A stretch of 64,000 nt of DNA from Lawsonibacter sp900766145 (GTDB lineage: Bacteria > Bacillota > Clostridia > Oscillospirales > Oscillospiraceae). The position numbers were made by a program, and so were the translations under genes. A model generated the notes under the pieces. The model was not told where the DNA came from. It was given only the letters and a program-made list of their open reading frames with translations, and did not search any database. Position 1 is the first letter of the stretch. Every line of letters begins with the position of its first letter. Positions 32,064 through 41,167 of the stretch are shown piece after piece. Location: NCBI RefSeq assembly GCF_030372275.1, contig NZ_JAUDDJ010000008.1; one strand, written 5' to 3'.

Positions 32064-32762
32064 ATGAGCTTTGGCCGAGCCATTGAACATGTCTTGACCA
32101 ACTACGCAAACTTCAACGGCCGGGCGCGGCGCAGCGAGTTCTGGTATTTTATGCTCTTTTACTGGCTGGTGGTGCTGTGCTTTGCACCGCTGACTGCGGT
32201 ACCGGGACTGGCGCTGCTGGAGATGGCCTTCATGCTGGGCATGACCATCCCCAGCGTGGCGGTGTGCTGGCGGCGGCTGCACGACACCGGGCGCAGCGGC
32301 GCGTGGTGGCTGCTCATTTTGCTGCCGCTGGTGGGCACGGTGATGCTGGTAATTTGGCTGACTCAGGACAGCCAGCCGGGGCCCAACCAGTACGGACCCA
32401 GCCCCAAACAGGTCTCCGCCCGGCCTGGCCCCGGACGGCAGGCGGGAGGAGGACTTGTGGTGCGCTGTCTCAACGGCCCCATGCAGGGCCAGACCTATCA
32501 GGTGGGCAGCCAGGGGCTGCAATTTGGCCGGGACAACACCTGTGCCGTCCGCTTTCCCGACGGGACCCCAGGCGTCAGCCGCCGCCACTGCCGCCTGTAC
32601 TGGGCCCAGGGAGGCCCCGCTCTGGTGGACCTGGGCTCCAGCTACGGAACCTTTTTGGCCCACGGAAAGCAGCTGCCCCCCAACTGCCCGGAGCCGGTGG
32701 CAGCCGGGACCCGGTTTTACTTAGGCAACACAGGCAATCTGTTTCAAATCACCACGTATTGA
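32064..32762 (+). CDS. DUF805 membrane protein with C-terminal FHA domain
   Basis: A 232-residue fusion. Residues 1-110 are a DUF805 membrane domain (NFNGRARRSEFWYF and RRLHDTGRSGAWWLL are its hallmarks). A proline-rich linker leads to an FHA domain at about 130-230 with FGRDN, GVSRRHC and DLGSSYGTF, so the phosphothreonine-binding Arg, Ser and His are all present. It should anchor a phosphopeptide reader at the inner face of the membrane. ATG 32064 has a better-spaced GAGAGAGGA than the ATG at 32052. First gene of the phospho-signalling cluster. Confidence 0.85.
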   Translation: MSFGRAIEHVLTNYANFNGRARRSEFWYFMLFYWLVVLCFAPLTAVPGLALLEMAFMLGMTIPSVAVCWRRLHDTGRSGAWWLLILLPLVGTVMLVIWLTQDSQPGPNQYGPSPKQVSARPGPGRQAGGGLVVRCLNGPMQGQTYQVGSQGLQFGRDNTCAVRFPDGTPGVSRRHCRLYWAQGGPALVDLGSSYGTFLAHGKQLPPNCPEPVAAGTRFYLGNTGNLFQITTY

Positions 32763-32782
32763 CACGAGGAGGAAGAGATATT

Positions 32783-33445
32783 ATGGCAGAGATTCGACAG
32801 AAGATCATCAGCTGTTCCCAGGGGCACTACTACGACGCCAACCGCTACGACCAATGTCCCTATTGCAGCGCCGGTGGGTTTTCCCCTACCATTGACCCCT
32901 TTGCCGCCGGTGAGTCCAAACCCGGCTCCACTGTGGGACCCCTGATTCCGGGGGATGTCCCGCACCATGCAGGGGGTGTACAGGTTGGAGGCTTTACCCC
33001 TACTATCGACCCAAACCAGCCGGGCGGTCTGTCCGAGCGCATGGGAAAGACCCAGTATGTGGATGCCTCCACCCCTGCCGGCACCCCTGCGCCGGTGGTG
33101 GGCTGGCTGGTGGCCGTAGAAGGCCCCTGCCGGGGCACCGACTACCGCATCCACACCGGCTATAACTACATTGGCCGGGAGGCCGGCGACATCTGCATCC
33201 GGGGGGACAGCACCATCTCCGCCCAGCGGGACGCCAACGTCACCTACGTCCCCCAGACCCGGGAGTTCTACATCGCCCATGAGCTGGGCAAAAACGTGCT
33301 GCTGGTCAACGGCAAGCCGGTGATCGGCGGCAGCACCAAGCTGGAAAACTACGACCGCATCACCATCGGCACCACCCAGCTGGTCTTTGTGGGCCTGTGC
33401 GGGGAGCAGTTTGTCTGGGGCAGCGAGGAGCCGGAGCATGATTGA
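32783..33445 (+). CDS. zinc-ribbon protein with degenerate FHA domain
   Basis: A 220-residue protein. A short zinc-ribbon-like start (CSQGHYY...CPYC) is followed by a linker with two nearly identical GGF[ST]PTIDP segments (near residues 31 and 71) and a GKTQYVD motif, then an FHA-like domain from about 105 (YNYIGREAGDICI, NGKPV). The SxxH pair of the FHA site is replaced by ISAQRDANV, so classical phosphothreonine binding is doubtful. The threonines of the repeated linker motifs are candidate kinase targets. AGGAGGAAGAGA precedes the ATG. Overlaps the next gene by 8 bases. Confidence 0.78.
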   Translation: MAEIRQKIISCSQGHYYDANRYDQCPYCSAGGFSPTIDPFAAGESKPGSTVGPLIPGDVPHHAGGVQVGGFTPTIDPNQPGGLSERMGKTQYVDASTPAGTPAPVVGWLVAVEGPCRGTDYRIHTGYNYIGREAGDICIRGDSTISAQRDANVTYVPQTREFYIAHELGKNVLLVNGKPVIGGSTKLENYDRITIGTTQLVFVGLCGEQFVWGSEEPEHD

Positions 33446-34355
33446 GTGGCTGTGTACCGGGATGACGCTGCCCCGGTGGGGCGCAATTGCCGCCCTGGCC
33501 GGTATGGCCCTGCTGGCCCTGGCGTGCTTCCGGCTTGGCACAAGGAAGCGAAAGGAGAAATCGAATCCTTCCGACCAACCGCCGGAAGGTCAGGTGGGAC
33601 AGATCACGGTGGGCAAGCTCCACGAGCAGGGGGCCCGGGAGGAGCAGCAGGACTGCTTTGCTCTCTCCGATGAGGCCCTCATCCCCACCCACGGCCTGCT
33701 GGCGGCGGTGGCCGACGGCATGGGCGGCCTGTCCCACGGCGGCAAGGTGAGCCAGGCCGCGGTCCAGGCGGTGCTGGACGCCTTCCCGGCCTGCAAAGGA
33801 AGCACACAGGCCGAGCCCCTGCTGCTGGCCCTGGCCCAGCGGGCGGTCCAGGCGGTCAATGACCTGCTGGGGCCCGACGGTCTGCGGGAGAGCGGCTCCA
33901 CCCTGGTGCTGGGACTGGTGCGGGAGGGGAGCTTCTCCTTCCTCAGCATCGGCGACAGCCGGGTGGCACTGTACCGGAACGGGATGCTCACCCAGCTCAA
34001 CCGAGAGCATGTCTACCAGCGGGAGCTGGCCCTGCGGATGGTCAACGGGGAGCTGCCTCTGGCCCAGGTGTACACGTCCCCCAAGGGGGCGGGCCTGACC
34101 AGCTTTCTGGGCATGGGCAGCCTTCAACACATCGACCTGCCCGCCGCGCCCATCCGGCTGCTGCCGGGAGACCGGATTATTCTCATGAGCGACGGCGTGT
34201 ACAACGCCCTGACCGACCAAGAGCTGACCCAGGCGCTGGCGCAGGAGCCGGAGCAGGCCGCCCAGGCCATCCGCCAGGCCATTGCAGACAAGAACTACCA
34301 AAATCAGGACAACTATACCGCTGTGATCCTGGCCTGCGCACCCGACGAGCCGTAG
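33438..34355 (+). CDS. membrane-anchored PP2C-type phosphatase
   Basis: A 305-residue metal-dependent Ser/Thr phosphatase. A membrane helix near residues 14-33 precedes the catalytic domain. Family motifs are QQDCFAL (first Asp), AVADGMGGLSHG, SIGDSRVAL, ILMSDGVYNAL and QDNYTAVIL, so all metal-binding aspartates appear present. It would reverse the action of the kinases encoded downstream. The ATG at 33438 lies inside the previous gene's end (8-base overlap); the frame from 33387 is a forward extension only. Confidence 0.92.
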   Translation: MIEWLCTGMTLPRWGAIAALAGMALLALACFRLGTRKRKEKSNPSDQPPEGQVGQITVGKLHEQGAREEQQDCFALSDEALIPTHGLLAAVADGMGGLSHGGKVSQAAVQAVLDAFPACKGSTQAEPLLLALAQRAVQAVNDLLGPDGLRESGSTLVLGLVREGSFSFLSIGDSRVALYRNGMLTQLNREHVYQRELALRMVNGELPLAQVYTSPKGAGLTSFLGMGSLQHIDLPAAPIRLLPGDRIILMSDGVYNALTDQELTQALAQEPEQAAQAIRQAIADKNYQNQDNYTAVILACAPDEP

Positions 34356-34386
34356 GCCGGTACAGATGATCGGAGGCGATCCCACA

Positions 34387-35100
34387 TTGATTTCCTATGC
34401 AAGCTACTCTGACACAGGGGGCCGCCCCTGCAACGAAGACACCGTCGAAATCCGGCCGATGGACGGGGAGCGCCTGTGCACCGTCCTGGCCGACGGGCTG
34501 GGGGGGCACGGGGGCGGAAAAAATGCCTCCCAGGCCGCCGGGGACCTGATCCTTCAGGGCTGGGACGGCGGGGCCAACCCGGAGCACCTGCGCGCCCTGG
34601 CCGACCAGGCCCACCAGGCGGTACTGGCCATGCAGACCCCCGCCTGCCAGATGAAGACCACGGTGGTGGTGCTGGCCCTGGACCGTGACCGGGCCGCCTG
34701 GGCCTACGCGGGGGACTCCCGCCTCTACCACTTTGAAAACGGGCGGCTCATTTGGCAGACCCGGGACCACAGTGCCTCCCAGATCGCGGTGCTGCTGGGC
34801 CAGATCACCCCCCGGCAGATCCGCTTCCACGAGGACCGCAGCCGCATCTTCCGGGCCCTGGGACAAAGGGACGGGGGCAATGCGGATGTGGGGGAGATCC
34901 CGCTCACCCCGGGCAAACACGCCTTTCTGCTTTGCTCTGACGGGTTCTGGGAGTACGTGGACGAGGAGGAGATGGAGGCGGCCCTGGCCCAGGCCGGGAC
35001 GCCGGAACAGTGGCTGAAACAGATGCGGAAGCTCCTTGCCCGCAGAGCGCCCAGCGACAACGACAACAACAGCGCCGCCGCCATTTGGGTGGAGCGATAA
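34387..35100 (+). CDS. soluble PP2C-type phosphatase
   Basis: A 237-residue PP2C phosphatase without membrane segment. Motifs: GRPCNEDTV, TVLADGLGGHGGGK, AYAGDSRLYHF, LLCSDGFWEYV and DNDNNSAAAIWV. Start choice: TTG at 34387 has GGAGG 10 bases upstream and gives a start typical for the family (LISYASYSDTGG); an in-frame ATG at 34366 has no ribosome site and would add seven residues. Two phosphatases in a row, one anchored and one soluble, suggest separate substrate pools. Confidence 0.88.
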   Translation: MISYASYSDTGGRPCNEDTVEIRPMDGERLCTVLADGLGGHGGGKNASQAAGDLILQGWDGGANPEHLRALADQAHQAVLAMQTPACQMKTTVVVLALDRDRAAWAYAGDSRLYHFENGRLIWQTRDHSASQIAVLLGQITPRQIRFHEDRSRIFRALGQRDGGNADVGEIPLTPGKHAFLLCSDGFWEYVDEEEMEAALAQAGTPEQWLKQMRKLLARRAPSDNDNNSAAAIWVER

Positions 35101-35120
35101 GAGAGAATGGGGGAGTTACA

Positions 35121-36509
35121 GTGAAACTTTGGAAAAAAAGGGTCCTGTCCGGCCTGCTGGCCGGGGTCATGGCCCTTTGGATGATGGGGGCGGCCCTGGC
35201 CGCTCCGGAAACCGGCAGTCCCAGCCAGGCCCGCAGCGGCGTGGCCCGGGTGGTGACCCTATATGAGATGGATGTCTACACCGAGAAAGGCGGCGACTAC
35301 GTGGCCACGATCCAGGGTGCCCAGCAGGGCAGCGCCTTCGGCGTGGGCACGGTAGGGGAGGAGACCGACGTCTTCGTCACCAACCGCCACGTGGTGACCC
35401 TGGAGGAGGAGAAGGGGGACCTCCAGCTGGAAGGTTACACCCTGTACCAGGAGTCCACCATCACCGGCTACTACATCCTGCTGGACAACTTTGCCTACAA
35501 CACCGAGACCTTTACCTTGGACACCAGCCGGTCCATCCCCTGTACGGTAGTCTATCTGGGAGAGAAAGACGACGAGGACGTGGCCGTGCTGCGGGCGGCG
35601 GAGACCGTACCCGGCCGGACCGCCCTGGCTCTCCAGGCCGACGAGAGCACCCTGGAGGTGGGAGACGGGGTGACCGCCCTGGGCTTCCCCGCCATCTCGG
35701 ACAGCGCCACCTCCGAGGGGTATCTGCTGGCCACCGTAGACGATATGACTCTAACCAACGGGGTGGTCTCCCGGTTTTTTGACAGCGTATCCGCCACCGC
35801 CAGCGACGGTCTGCTCTCCGGCCGCCTCATCCAGTCCACCGCCGCCATCAACGGCGGCAACTCCGGCGGCCCCCTGGTGGATGAGACCGGCGCCGTGGTG
35901 GGCATCAACACCTACACCGTCTCCAGCCAAGACTCCTCCGTCACCACCGCCTATTACGCCCTGCGCATCCAGTACGCCAAGGACGCCCTGGACAAGCTGG
36001 GCATCGCCTACGACGTAAGTGGACAGACAAGCGGCGGCCTGCCCATGGGGGTGATCCTCGCCGTGGCGGCGGTCGTGGTGCTGGCAGTCGTGGTGATCAT
36101 CGTGGTGTCCCGGAAGAAGAAGGCAGCCCCCGAACCGCTGCCCCAGCCTCAGCCCGCACCGATCCCGGACCCGGACCCCAGCGACTCCGGCTACCGCATC
36201 CAGGGGGTCTCCGGCGCGCTGGAGGGCCGCCGCTACCGCATCCCAGCCAGCGGCAGCATCCTTCTGGGCCGGGACGAGAGCCAGTGCGGCGTGGTCTTCC
36301 CTTCGGACACACCAGGGGTGAGCGGACGGCACTGCGCGGTCTGGTTTGAGAACGGGACGGTCTATCTCAAGGACCTGGGCTCCAGCCACGGCACCTTCCT
36401 CAGCCCGGGCAGCCGTCTGGCCGCCCAGCAGGCCGTGCGTCTGATGCCGGGGAACGTATTTTTCCTGGGCAGCCAGGAACAGAGCTTCGTGCTGACAGAG
36501 AGGAGGTAA
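35121..36509 (+). CDS. trypsin-like serine protease with membrane helix and FHA tail
   Basis: A 462-residue protein. A signal peptide (residues 1-27, ending ALAAP) exports a trypsin/HtrA-like domain whose triad is readable: His about 89 in TNRHVV, Asp about 152 in DEDVAVL and Ser about 246 in GGNSGGPL. A membrane helix (about 308-330) follows, then a proline-rich linker and a cytoplasmic FHA domain (about 355-462: LGRDES, GVSGRHC, DLGSSHGTF). The protease is thus outside and the phosphothreonine reader inside, so kinase activity in the cell could steer or cluster an outside protease. Starts at GTG 35121 with GGGGGAG upstream; the longer frame from 35010 overlaps the phosphatase. Confidence 0.9.
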   Translation: MKLWKKRVLSGLLAGVMALWMMGAALAAPETGSPSQARSGVARVVTLYEMDVYTEKGGDYVATIQGAQQGSAFGVGTVGEETDVFVTNRHVVTLEEEKGDLQLEGYTLYQESTITGYYILLDNFAYNTETFTLDTSRSIPCTVVYLGEKDDEDVAVLRAAETVPGRTALALQADESTLEVGDGVTALGFPAISDSATSEGYLLATVDDMTLTNGVVSRFFDSVSATASDGLLSGRLIQSTAAINGGNSGGPLVDETGAVVGINTYTVSSQDSSVTTAYYALRIQYAKDALDKLGIAYDVSGQTSGGLPMGVILAVAAVVVLAVVVIIVVSRKKKAAPEPLPQPQPAPIPDPDPSDSGYRIQGVSGALEGRRYRIPASGSILLGRDESQCGVVFPSDTPGVSGRHCAVWFENGTVYLKDLGSSHGTFLSPGSRLAAQQAVRLMPGNVFFLGSQEQSFVLTERR

Positions 36510-36516
36510 ACGCGGG

Positions 36517-37680
36517 ATGGCAGAGGAATTTTGCCCCCACTGTATGCAGACCATTGTCCCGGGGGACTCCTTTTGCTCCCGGTGCGGTCGGGAGGTGAAC
36601 CAGCAGGCCGCCCCCCACCATCTGCCCATCGGCACGGTGCTGCGCAGCAAGAAGGGCCGCGCCTTCCTCTTTGGCGAGGTCAAAGGGGACGGGGGATTTG
36701 GCCTGACCTACATTGCCAAGGAGCTGACCACCGGAACGGTGGTGGCCATCAAGGAGTACTTTCCCGTGCGCTGCCAGCCCCAGCGCAGCCGGGACTTGAC
36801 CGTCCTGCCCGCCACCCAGTGCCAGGACATCTACCGCCAGGGGATGCACAGCTTCCTCAGTGAGGCCAGCATGCTGCGGGCGGTAGGGGACGTCCCCTCC
36901 ATCGTCCATGTAATGGACTACTTCGAGGCCAACGGCACCGCCTACATGGTGATGGAGTATCTGGACGGGGTCACCCTGCGGGACCTGATGCAGAGCCAGA
37001 GCCGCTTGGAACCGGAGAGCCTGCTGCGCAAGGCCCTGCCCCTGATGCGTGATCTGGAGCGGCTGCACAGCGGGGGAGTGCTCCACCGGGACATCGCCCC
37101 GGACAACATTATGCTCATGCCCGACGGCTCTCTGACCCTGCTGGACTTCGGCTGTGCCCGCTCCATGGAGGACGGAAAGTCCATGACCGTGGTGCTCAAG
37201 CCCGGCTTTGCCCCCATCGAGCAGTACCAGACCCGGGGACAGGGGCCCTACACCGATCTCTACGCCCTGTGCGCCACGCTCTATTACTGTCTCACCGGAA
37301 AGGTGCCTCCGGCGGCTCCCGAGCGGCTCAGCGCCGTCTTTGACGGCCAGAGCGACCCGCTCCCGCCGCCCACCGCTCTGGGCGCGGCCCTCACCCCCGA
37401 GCAGGAGCAGCTTCTGCTGTGGGGCATGGCCATCCAGCCCACCGACCGGCCCCAGAGCGTCCAGCTTTTGGCCCAGCGGCTGGAGCAGACCCTTGTGTCC
37501 CGCCAGACGGTCTCTCCCGTGGAGTATACCAAACAGGAGGAGATCACCCCCACCATCCGGGATACGGAAATTCCCGTACAAAAGGGCCGTCCCTCCCTGT
37601 GGCAGCGGTACGGCCTGGGCCTGCTGCTGGGGGCAGTAGCGGTGATCGTGGTTCTTCTGATCTTACTCCTGCTGCAATAG
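36517..37680 (+). CDS. zinc-ribbon Ser/Thr protein kinase, tail-anchored
   Basis: A 387-residue eukaryotic-type kinase. A zinc ribbon (CPHC, CSRC; residues 6-23) precedes the kinase domain: loop GDGGFGLTYI, VAIKEYF lysine, HRDIAPDN near 189, LLDFGCA near 209 and the activation segment ending GFAPIEQY. A threonine-rich juxtamembrane stretch (EEITPTIRDTE) leads to a single C-terminal membrane helix (about 364-387) with nothing beyond it. It has no sensor domain outside, unlike the next kinase. AGGAGGT precedes the ATG. Confidence 0.92.
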   Translation: MAEEFCPHCMQTIVPGDSFCSRCGREVNQQAAPHHLPIGTVLRSKKGRAFLFGEVKGDGGFGLTYIAKELTTGTVVAIKEYFPVRCQPQRSRDLTVLPATQCQDIYRQGMHSFLSEASMLRAVGDVPSIVHVMDYFEANGTAYMVMEYLDGVTLRDLMQSQSRLEPESLLRKALPLMRDLERLHSGGVLHRDIAPDNIMLMPDGSLTLLDFGCARSMEDGKSMTVVLKPGFAPIEQYQTRGQGPYTDLYALCATLYYCLTGKVPPAAPERLSAVFDGQSDPLPPPTALGAALTPEQEQLLLWGMAIQPTDRPQSVQLLAQRLEQTLVSRQTVSPVEYTKQEEITPTIRDTEIPVQKGRPSLWQRYGLGLLLGAVAVIVVLLILLLLQ

Positions 37681-37698
37681 GAGAGATGGGGGAATTGC

Positions 37699-37727
37699 TT
37701 GTGAAAACCTGGAAGACTTGGTATAGT
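37699..37727 (+). promoter_or_regulatory. possible internal promoter before the large kinase
   Basis: TTGTGA (37699-37704), 17 bases, TATAGT (37722-37727), in the 84-base gap between the two kinase genes. Confidence 0.5.
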
Positions 37728-37764
37728 AAAAACCATAAGAAGTCACACGAAGGAGGTGAGAGGA

Positions 37765-40700
37765 TTGAATAAGCTGTTCTGCCCATACTGCATGTCCCCA
37801 GTCAAGCCGGGGGAGAGCTGCCCCAACTGCGGGCTGACCGCAGGCAGCTATGTGCCCTCGCCCCACCACCTGCCCCCGGGCACGGTGCTGCTGGACCGCT
37901 ATCTGGTGGGCCGGGTACTGGGAGAGGGGGGCTTCGGCATCACCTACATCGGCTGTGACCTGCGCCTGGAGCTGAAAATCGCCATCAAGGAGTACTACCC
38001 TGTGGACCGGGCCACCCGCAACGCCTCGGTGTCCCTGGGAGTGACCAACTTCATGGGCCCCGCCGCCCAGAGCTTTGAGCGGGGCAAGCAGAAATTCCTG
38101 GGCGAGGCCCGGGCCATGGCCCGCATGGACAAGCAGCAGACCATCGTAGGAGTACGGGACTATTTCGAGGCCAACAACACCGCCTATATCGTCATGGAGT
38201 ACATCCAGGGTACCAACTTCAACGACCTGGTAAAGCAGCGGGGCGGCCGCATCGCCCCTGAGGAACTCTTTCCCCTGCTGGAGCCCCTGTTCGGGGCGCT
38301 GAGCGTGATGCACGAAAACGGGCTCATCCACCGGGATATCTCCCCGGACAACCTGATGCTGGAGCACGGCAAGGTCCGTCTGCTGGACTTCGGCTGTGCC
38401 CGGGAGACCACCCGGGGCACGGAAACCCTCACCATTGCCCTCAAGCAGGGCTACGCCCCGGTGGAGCAGTACCAGTCCAAGGGCCAGGGGCCCTGGACCG
38501 ACATCTATGCCCTGTGCGCCACCATCTACTTCTGTCTCACCGGAAAGGCGCCGCCCCAGGCCCTGGACCGGATCACCGCCGACGGCCTGCTGCTACCCAG
38601 CAAGCTTGGGGTGGTCCTGCTGCCCGGCCAGGAGGAGGCCCTGCTCAAGGGGCTGAACCTGAGCCCAAACCGGCGCTACCGCTCCATGGCGGAGCTCCAC
38701 GCCGCCCTGTATCAGCCCGGCATCCAGGCCGCGGCCAAACGGCCCGAGCCGGAGCCACTGGAACCCACTGTTCCGGTCACCCCGGAAGAGGAGCCCACTC
38801 CGGCCCCGGAGCCGGAACCGCTGCCTCCCGAACCTTCGCCCGAAGAGGAGGCGAAGGAAGAAGCACCCGCCCCGGCACAGGATCGCCCCGCTCCCATCTG
38901 GAAGCGGCTTCCGCTCTGGTCCATCACCGCCGCGGGGGCCGCGCTGCTGGTGCTGGTCATCCTGGCTGTGGCCGCCCTGTCCGGCGGGGGAGAGCCTGCC
39001 TATCCGGAACGGGACCCGTCTGCCGTGGAGCTTCAGTACTCCGCCCGGACGGCCCAGGAAATCGAAGCCCTGTTTGACAATGCAGTCTCCTTTACCGGCA
39101 GCACAGAAGAAGAGCTGCGGACCATGCTGGCCGACGAGAGTGTCCCGGCGGTAGTGGTGGAAAGCGGCAGCCTGACCATTCAGAGCAGCGAGCTTACCCT
39201 CACCAAGCCGATGAAGGTGGCCCAGGGGGCCAATGTAACAGTACAGCAGTCCGTCACCGTAGAGGGTGACGGGGCGCTGCTCATTGACGGCACGGTCAGC
39301 AACCAGGGACTGCTGCGTACCACCGGCGGCGGAGCTATCTCGGTGAGCACCTCCGGCGTACTGGAGGGCAGAACTCTGGTGTGGCTGGAGCATGAGAGCA
39401 ACCTGCTGGTGGCCCAGGGGGGGACTGCCATAATGGGCGGTCAAACCTACGGCCAGGCGGGCAGCGAGAGCCGCTTCCTGGTGCTCTGGGAGGATGGCCT
39501 GTTTCAAAATGCGGTCCATGTAAAAACCTGGGGCCAGTACCAAACCGCCCTGGAGGACCGGAATACCCAGGCCATCGTGATTGACGAAGATATGACCATC
39601 CCCATCGGGGCAGAGACAGGCGGCTATGTCCCCATTCTGATCTCCGAAGGGGTAACGGTTACCACCCAGAGCCAGGTGCAGGACGGGTTTGACCAGTGGG
39701 ACTGGAACATGGACGCCACCATTCTCATTAACCGGGGCACCGTCAAGGCAAACCTGAACTTTGGTGACTGGGACGGGGACCAGGTGGAGGATGTATGCGC
39801 CTTCATTAACTACGGCTCCATCCAGGGCAATCTGTTCCAGGACTGCATCGGCACGCTGGTCAACCAGGGAGAGATGACGATCCGCTCCGCCCAGATCATC
39901 CAAAGCAACCTCTATAATCTGGGGGATCTGTCCCTTCAGGGGGTGGGGGAGGAAACCTTCCTGAACCTGTTTTGTGACACCGCCTGCAACTTTGGTTCCA
40001 TTACCCTTTACGGCGATGCGCAGGGCTACCTCACCCTCACCAACGGGCTGAGCTTCTGTAATTACGGTGTGATCACGGTGGAGGACGGGGCCATACTGGA
40101 TAACCAGGCGACCCTGAATAACTGCGGCACCGTGGCCGTGCAGGCAGGCGGACATTTGAACAACATGGGGCTGATCACCGGCATGGGGGCCCTGGAACTG
40201 GACCCCAACAGCCGGCTGGGTCACGACGGTATCATCCATTGGTTCGGCGAGGCGCTGAGCTTCCCCAACCGCACCGACAACTCCGGCGGCAGACTGATCG
40301 CGTTGGACTATAACAGCGGCGTGCGGCAGGCCGCCACCCAGGAGGAGCTGCGCTCCGCCCTGTCCGACGGAAGCTGCACCCTGGTCATCGTACCCGGCGA
40401 CCTCACCGTGTCCGGCGACTTGACGGTCACCAAGGGGCTCCAAGTCGATGGCACCCTGAACATGGACGGCGGCAGCCTGAGCCTGTCCGGCGCAGACGCC
40501 TCCTTCTGGGGCTGCGTTGACCTGGGCGGCGGCACGCTGACCCTCTCCGACGGAGCGGCCATGATCGCCCAATCCCTGGAGGAGTGCGGCGGCATTACGG
40601 TTCGCAGCCAGTCCAATCTGGTGGTCCAGGAGCCGCTGAAGCTGGAGTCCGGGGCGGCGGTGAACCTGAGCGACAGCCACCTGACCGCACTGCGGGGATA

Positions 40701-41121
40701 TACCATGGACCAGGGGGACCTGTCCATCCACGGCGTGCTGCGCACCATGCGCACTATGGAGCTGACCGGCTGTACGGTGGAAGTGGAGGCGGGCGAGCTG
40801 CACTGTCTCAATGCGATGACAAGCCTGGACCAGAATACCACCGTGGACGTGGCTCAGGACGGATACTTGGTCCTGAGCGACAACGAGGGCGGCTATCTTG
40901 CCCAGCTGAACGGCACCCTGACCAACCGGGGCACCATGGAGTCGTACACGCTGATCCGTCTGGGCGGTACGCTGACCAACTACGGCACCTTCCACTTCAT
41001 GCAAGACATCGCTGCCTCCGGCACCCTGGACAACCAGGGGACCATGCTCTCCTATGACGGGGCAGAGGTAAGCACGGAAAGCGGCGGCACCTTTACCGGC
41101 AATCAGCCGAAAAACGGATAA
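37765..41121 (+). CDS. Ser/Thr protein kinase with large predicted extracellular beta-helix domain
   Basis: An 1118-residue receptor-like kinase. A zinc ribbon (CPYC, CPNC) is followed by a kinase domain with loop GEGGFGITYI near 52, lysine in AIKEYY near 74, HRDISPDN near 189 and LLDFGCA near 207. A Pro/Glu-rich linker and a membrane helix (about 386-406) follow. The remaining 700 residues are short repeats of the type (N)xGxLxxxGG, with recurring NxGT/NxGx turns, as in right-handed beta-helix or polymorphic-repeat surface proteins. Start: TTG 37765 has AGGAGGTGA at correct spacing; GTG 37756 is inside that site. The ectodomain could sense envelope polymers or the beta-helix SLH proteins at 48 and 60 kb; this is inference. 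Confidence 0.88.
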   Translation: MNKLFCPYCMSPVKPGESCPNCGLTAGSYVPSPHHLPPGTVLLDRYLVGRVLGEGGFGITYIGCDLRLELKIAIKEYYPVDRATRNASVSLGVTNFMGPAAQSFERGKQKFLGEARAMARMDKQQTIVGVRDYFEANNTAYIVMEYIQGTNFNDLVKQRGGRIAPEELFPLLEPLFGALSVMHENGLIHRDISPDNLMLEHGKVRLLDFGCARETTRGTETLTIALKQGYAPVEQYQSKGQGPWTDIYALCATIYFCLTGKAPPQALDRITADGLLLPSKLGVVLLPGQEEALLKGLNLSPNRRYRSMAELHAALYQPGIQAAAKRPEPEPLEPTVPVTPEEEPTPAPEPEPLPPEPSPEEEAKEEAPAPAQDRPAPIWKRLPLWSITAAGAALLVLVILAVAALSGGGEPAYPERDPSAVELQYSARTAQEIEALFDNAVSFTGSTEEELRTMLADESVPAVVVESGSLTIQSSELTLTKPMKVAQGANVTVQQSVTVEGDGALLIDGTVSNQGLLRTTGGGAISVSTSGVLEGRTLVWLEHESNLLVAQGGTAIMGGQTYGQAGSESRFLVLWEDGLFQNAVHVKTWGQYQTALEDRNTQAIVIDEDMTIPIGAETGGYVPILISEGVTVTTQSQVQDGFDQWDWNMDATILINRGTVKANLNFGDWDGDQVEDVCAFINYGSIQGNLFQDCIGTLVNQGEMTIRSAQIIQSNLYNLGDLSLQGVGEETFLNLFCDTACNFGSITLYGDAQGYLTLTNGLSFCNYGVITVEDGAILDNQATLNNCGTVAVQAGGHLNNMGLITGMGALELDPNSRLGHDGIIHWFGEALSFPNRTDNSGGRLIALDYNSGVRQAATQEELRSALSDGSCTLVIVPGDLTVSGDLTVTKGLQVDGTLNMDGGSLSLSGADASFWGCVDLGGGTLTLSDGAAMIAQSLEECGGITVRSQSNLVVQEPLKLESGAAVNLSDSHLTALRGYTMDQGDLSIHGVLRTMRTMELTGCTVEVEAGELHCLNAMTSLDQNTTVDVAQDGYLVLSDNEGGYLAQLNGTLTNRGTMESYTLIRLGGTLTNYGTFHFMQDIAASGTLDNQGTMLSYDGAEVSTESGGTFTGNQPKNG

Positions 41122-41131
41122 AATCCAAGCG

Positions 41132-41167
41132 AAAGACCCCGCGCCTAACAAGGCGCGGGGTCTTTTT
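41132..41167. terminator. bidirectional terminator
   Basis: AAAGACCCCGCGCCT pairs with AGGCGCGGGGTCTTT around AACA. It ends the kinase cluster and the gene converging on it. Confidence 0.9.

Noticed and set aside
38593..41151. 852-codon minus-strand open frame opposite the large kinase
   Set aside because: Antisense shadow of a repetitive high-GC gene; no ribosome site, and it would cross the bidirectional terminator.
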